In this document: positions 50,101 to 64,000 of the stretch, piece after piece
Layout of the letters: each line of letters begins with the position of its first letter
Numbering within the stretch: position 1 is the stretch's first letter
The notes under the pieces: generated by a model
What the model was told of the DNA's origin: nothing
What the model saw: only the letters and a program-made list of their open reading frames with translations
Databases searched by the model: none
Assembly (NCBI GenBank): GCA_011800805.1
Contig: MPNW01000289.1
Coordinates: 1-64,000 of the forward strand
Length of the DNA stretch: 64,000 bases
Direction: 5' to 3'
Source: Hirudo medicinalis
Taxonomy: Eukaryota; Annelida; Clitellata; Hirudinida; Hirudinidae
Program-made: the position numbers and the translations under genes

Positions 50101-51419
50101 AACTTATTGATCATAAGCCGTCATCAAGATCAAAGATTTTAGTTTTATGTTCCTTTTCACACATTATGCTCATTAACTTGTGAATTACATTGAAATGTTT
50201 TGCAGGGAGCATCTTTAAGTGACCTGGGCAGGAGGCGAACAAAAAGTGATTCGAGACAAATAGACGATCGACAAGATGCTGATTCCATTTTGTGAGAATA
50301 AATTTTACTTTTTTTGAGTGACAAATTCACACATGGTCATTTGACAGAAATGTGGACATTTGTTTTTGCATTTGTTTTTTCTTTTGGTTTTTCATTTGTT
50401 TTTGCATTTGTTTTTTCATTTGTTTTTGCAGCAGTTCTGAGAGTGATTCAAGAAGTCACAAACCGCATTTCACAAGGGAAGGTCGCGGGAGGCAGAGCAT
50501 GTCGGAGAAGAGGAAAGGTCACTTGGACCCGAGGACAACGGAAACATTTGAAAAGATTCAGAACCATCGATCAGGTAGATCGCCTCGAGTCATTTTAATA
50601 TTTTGAATAAAATATTTTCTCCATTGTGCTTTTAATTTTTTGAATGTCTGCATGCACAAACATCTTCAAATAAAATTGAGGTTGTTGAAATCAATTTTTA
50701 TTTTAGAAAGGAAAAACTTCCAGCAGTGCAGAGCTGATTCAGTGGAATCACTGATGGACAAATGCAACTCATCGGAACTAAATTGGTCTTCTTCGTGTGA
50801 AGGTTTGCTTGATGTTTTAATTAGTTGTTTTAATTTACTCAGTTGGTCAATTATGTGTCCAATCAGGAATTTTTGGAAGCTTCAGAATGCGAGCCATCAA
50901 CGACAGCTTCAGAGCTGCAATTGATAAGTGCTTTGATGCAGGAGACTTTAAAAGTAATTAAATTATTTTGTATTGTGATGTCTGGAATAAATTATAATAT
51001 TTGAAGTTCACAGTAAGTTTGTGACAAAAGAAACTTTTTCTCCACTTTAAAATGTAATTACACCTCCAAAATAGATTTGTCAGAAAGTCACAACAGAGAA
51101 GACGTTGCACTCAACACTGAGGATCGTCAAAGACAAGAGAGGCAAAAGATTTCTCTTAAAGGGTTTGTAAATGTCTTAAAGAATGCTTTGTTAAGCAAAC
51201 TGCTTTTTGTCCAAGTTTTTAAAACAATCATTTTGAATTAATAGCTTAATTTTAATCTGTGGTTCTCCATGAATTTTAATTGCTAATTGATGTAGCTTTG
51301 GAAAAGTTAAAAAGTCTGCTGAAAATCACAAAAAGTCAGAAAAATCATCAAAGATATCAATCCATCCAATGAAGTCAGAGAGCAAAGGATCTCATTGTTC
51401 TCCAATTTCCTGGAAATAA
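47103..51419 (+). CDS. PARD3: Par-3 polarity scaffold with a single PDZ domain
   Basis: About 14 exons join in phase into about 620 residues, half the length of human Par-3. The N-terminal oligomerisation domain (exons 47103-47222, 47792-47896, 48089-48197) starts MKVIICFGPVRVVVPCGDGE, close to human MKVTVCFGRTRVVVPCGDG, and has DDKEQLVATF. NLIVRRCSDEI (48636-48679) corresponds to the human HVRRSSDP block. One PDZ follows (end of 48900-49425, 49491-49633, 49793-49921): FVVELKKGVRGLGFSV, then VKKILPSGSAIEDGRLQPGD and VNGAPMTGKPQEEVVAFLRK. It is most like human PDZ2. The aPKC-binding/phosphorylation motif GRGRQSMSEKRKG (exon 50432-50574) and INDSFRAAIDK (about 50868-50953) are conserved. The lysine-rich tail ends at 51419. 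Exon scanning finds no PDZ1 before 48900 and no PDZ3 between 49921 and 50432. Par-3 organises Par-6/aPKC at the cell cortex. A TTTGCAGCAG acceptor at 50430 could shift by three bases. Confidence 0.93.
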
Positions 51420-52080
51420 ATTTTAATAATAACTTAAAATTAATTAATTTTAATAGCAATTCCAAATAATCTTTGGGCTGCTTTTAAGTTATCTTTACAT
51501 TGAATGCTATTAATGGCTGGCTAGTCTTTCTGTATTGCACAAAGGATAGTCACAATTTTGTACTCAATCTTGTTTCCTTGTTTCATGAATTGACAGAGTA
51601 TTGCTGTTGTCTTCCACATCAGTTTTTTTCTCCTGACTTGTTTCTACATTGAATTCATATGTTTTCATATCAGGTTTTAGTCAAAAGTTTTAGATGATTC
51701 GTCAATCAATTTAGTCATTAAATTAATTAATTTTTCGTTTAATTGCATATTTATCTTTGGAATGATGACATGCTCAATTTGCACTGAATCACTTGTTACA
51801 ACCAGACAGTTATTCTCATTATAATAACACCTGATTTTGTATCCTTTGCAATTGATATTTGGACTGCTAATCTGTTGTCTTGAAGAAAAACTTATTTCAT
51901 ACACTCTTTATTTGTAATGTCTTGGTAAATTTATCAATAAAAGAGGTCATAACAAAGTTCAAAGGTTAAGGTTAAAAGGAAACTGTAAGACCGAAATATG
52001 ACAACAAAACATCAAGTCATAGAAACTAATAATTTTATAAGCAGTGTCAGTTTCTGATCTTTAAACTCAGTTTTGGCATT
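51420..52080. other. Tail-to-tail spacer between Par-3 and the cadherin
   Basis: About 660 bases hold the 3' UTRs of two convergent genes. AATAAA overlaps the Par-3 stop region (about 51415) and another lies at about 51937 on the plus strand. The 75-codon minus-strand frame at 51677-51904 is not linked by splice signals to the cadherin and is probably 3' UTR. Confidence 0.4.
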
Positions 52081-63825
<11,745 letters not shown>

Positions 63826-64000
63826 CTTTCACAAATAACACATACATAAATAAATCATATAATTATTTCACTAGTTAGTGTTATTCATTGACTTTATAGC
63901 TAATTATTAAAATATTTATTTAGGGAAATATTGAATATTCATCCATCCACTCAATTACTGTCTTACCCACTCAATAATCCCTTCTATCCATCTACCAACC

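Noticed and set aside
51677..51904. 75-codon minus-strand frame downstream of the cadherin stop
   Set aside because: No in-phase splice to the cadherin tail, which ends cleanly at 52081; probably 3' UTR.

Overview
This window is nuclear DNA from an animal, almost certainly an invertebrate. Every convincing gene is split by short GT-AG introns, most of 50-150 bases. The DNA is AT-rich, and the gene set is metazoan: NK-family homeobox, FoxF-type forkhead, Par-3, cadherin, PTB, ACF1/BAZ1A, CEP90/PIBF1, USP12/46 and ZCCHC10. I cannot assign a phylum from sequence alone. No operon, bacterial or viral gene was seen.

Layout: (1) 0.56-1.76 kb holds the eroded, frameshifted remains of a repeated protein family. 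(2) 3.08-6.94 kb (+) is a coiled-coil centriolar-satellite protein, PIBF1/CEP90. (3) 7.4-13.6 kb (-) is BAZ1A/ACF1, the large chromatin-remodelling subunit, complete from WAC domain to bromodomain. (4) 15.1-16.8 kb (-) is the deubiquitinase USP12/46. (5) 20.2-21.5 kb (-) is an NKX1-type homeobox gene, with a separate open frame carrying a repressor-like motif 0.6 kb upstream of it. (6) 25.7-26.6 kb (+) is ZCCHC10. (7) 27.9-30.8 kb (-) is a FoxF-type forkhead gene whose last exon appears to encode a very long Asn/Tyr/Ser-rich tail. (8) 33.7-41.8 kb (-) is a four-RRM polypyrimidine-tract-binding protein containing a 34-nt microexon. (9) 47.1-51.4 kb (+) is a Par-3 with only one recognisable PDZ domain. 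(10) 52.1 kb to beyond the right edge (-) is a cadherin-repeat membrane protein, tail-to-tail with Par-3. Its 5.2-kb intron is packed with trinucleotide arrays.

The genes do not form one pathway. Two themes stand out: chromatin and transcription (BAZ1A, NKX1, FoxF), and epithelial polarity and adhesion (Par-3 beside a cadherin). The most interesting signals are the PTB microexon, whose skipping would give an immediate premature stop as in the vertebrate autoregulatory circuit; the reduced Par-3; and the extended FoxF protein with an eh1-like motif. Two single-N positions, one inside an exact 95-bp duplication, point to assembly joins. Exon borders were read by eye from splice signals and reading phase and may be off by one or two bases.
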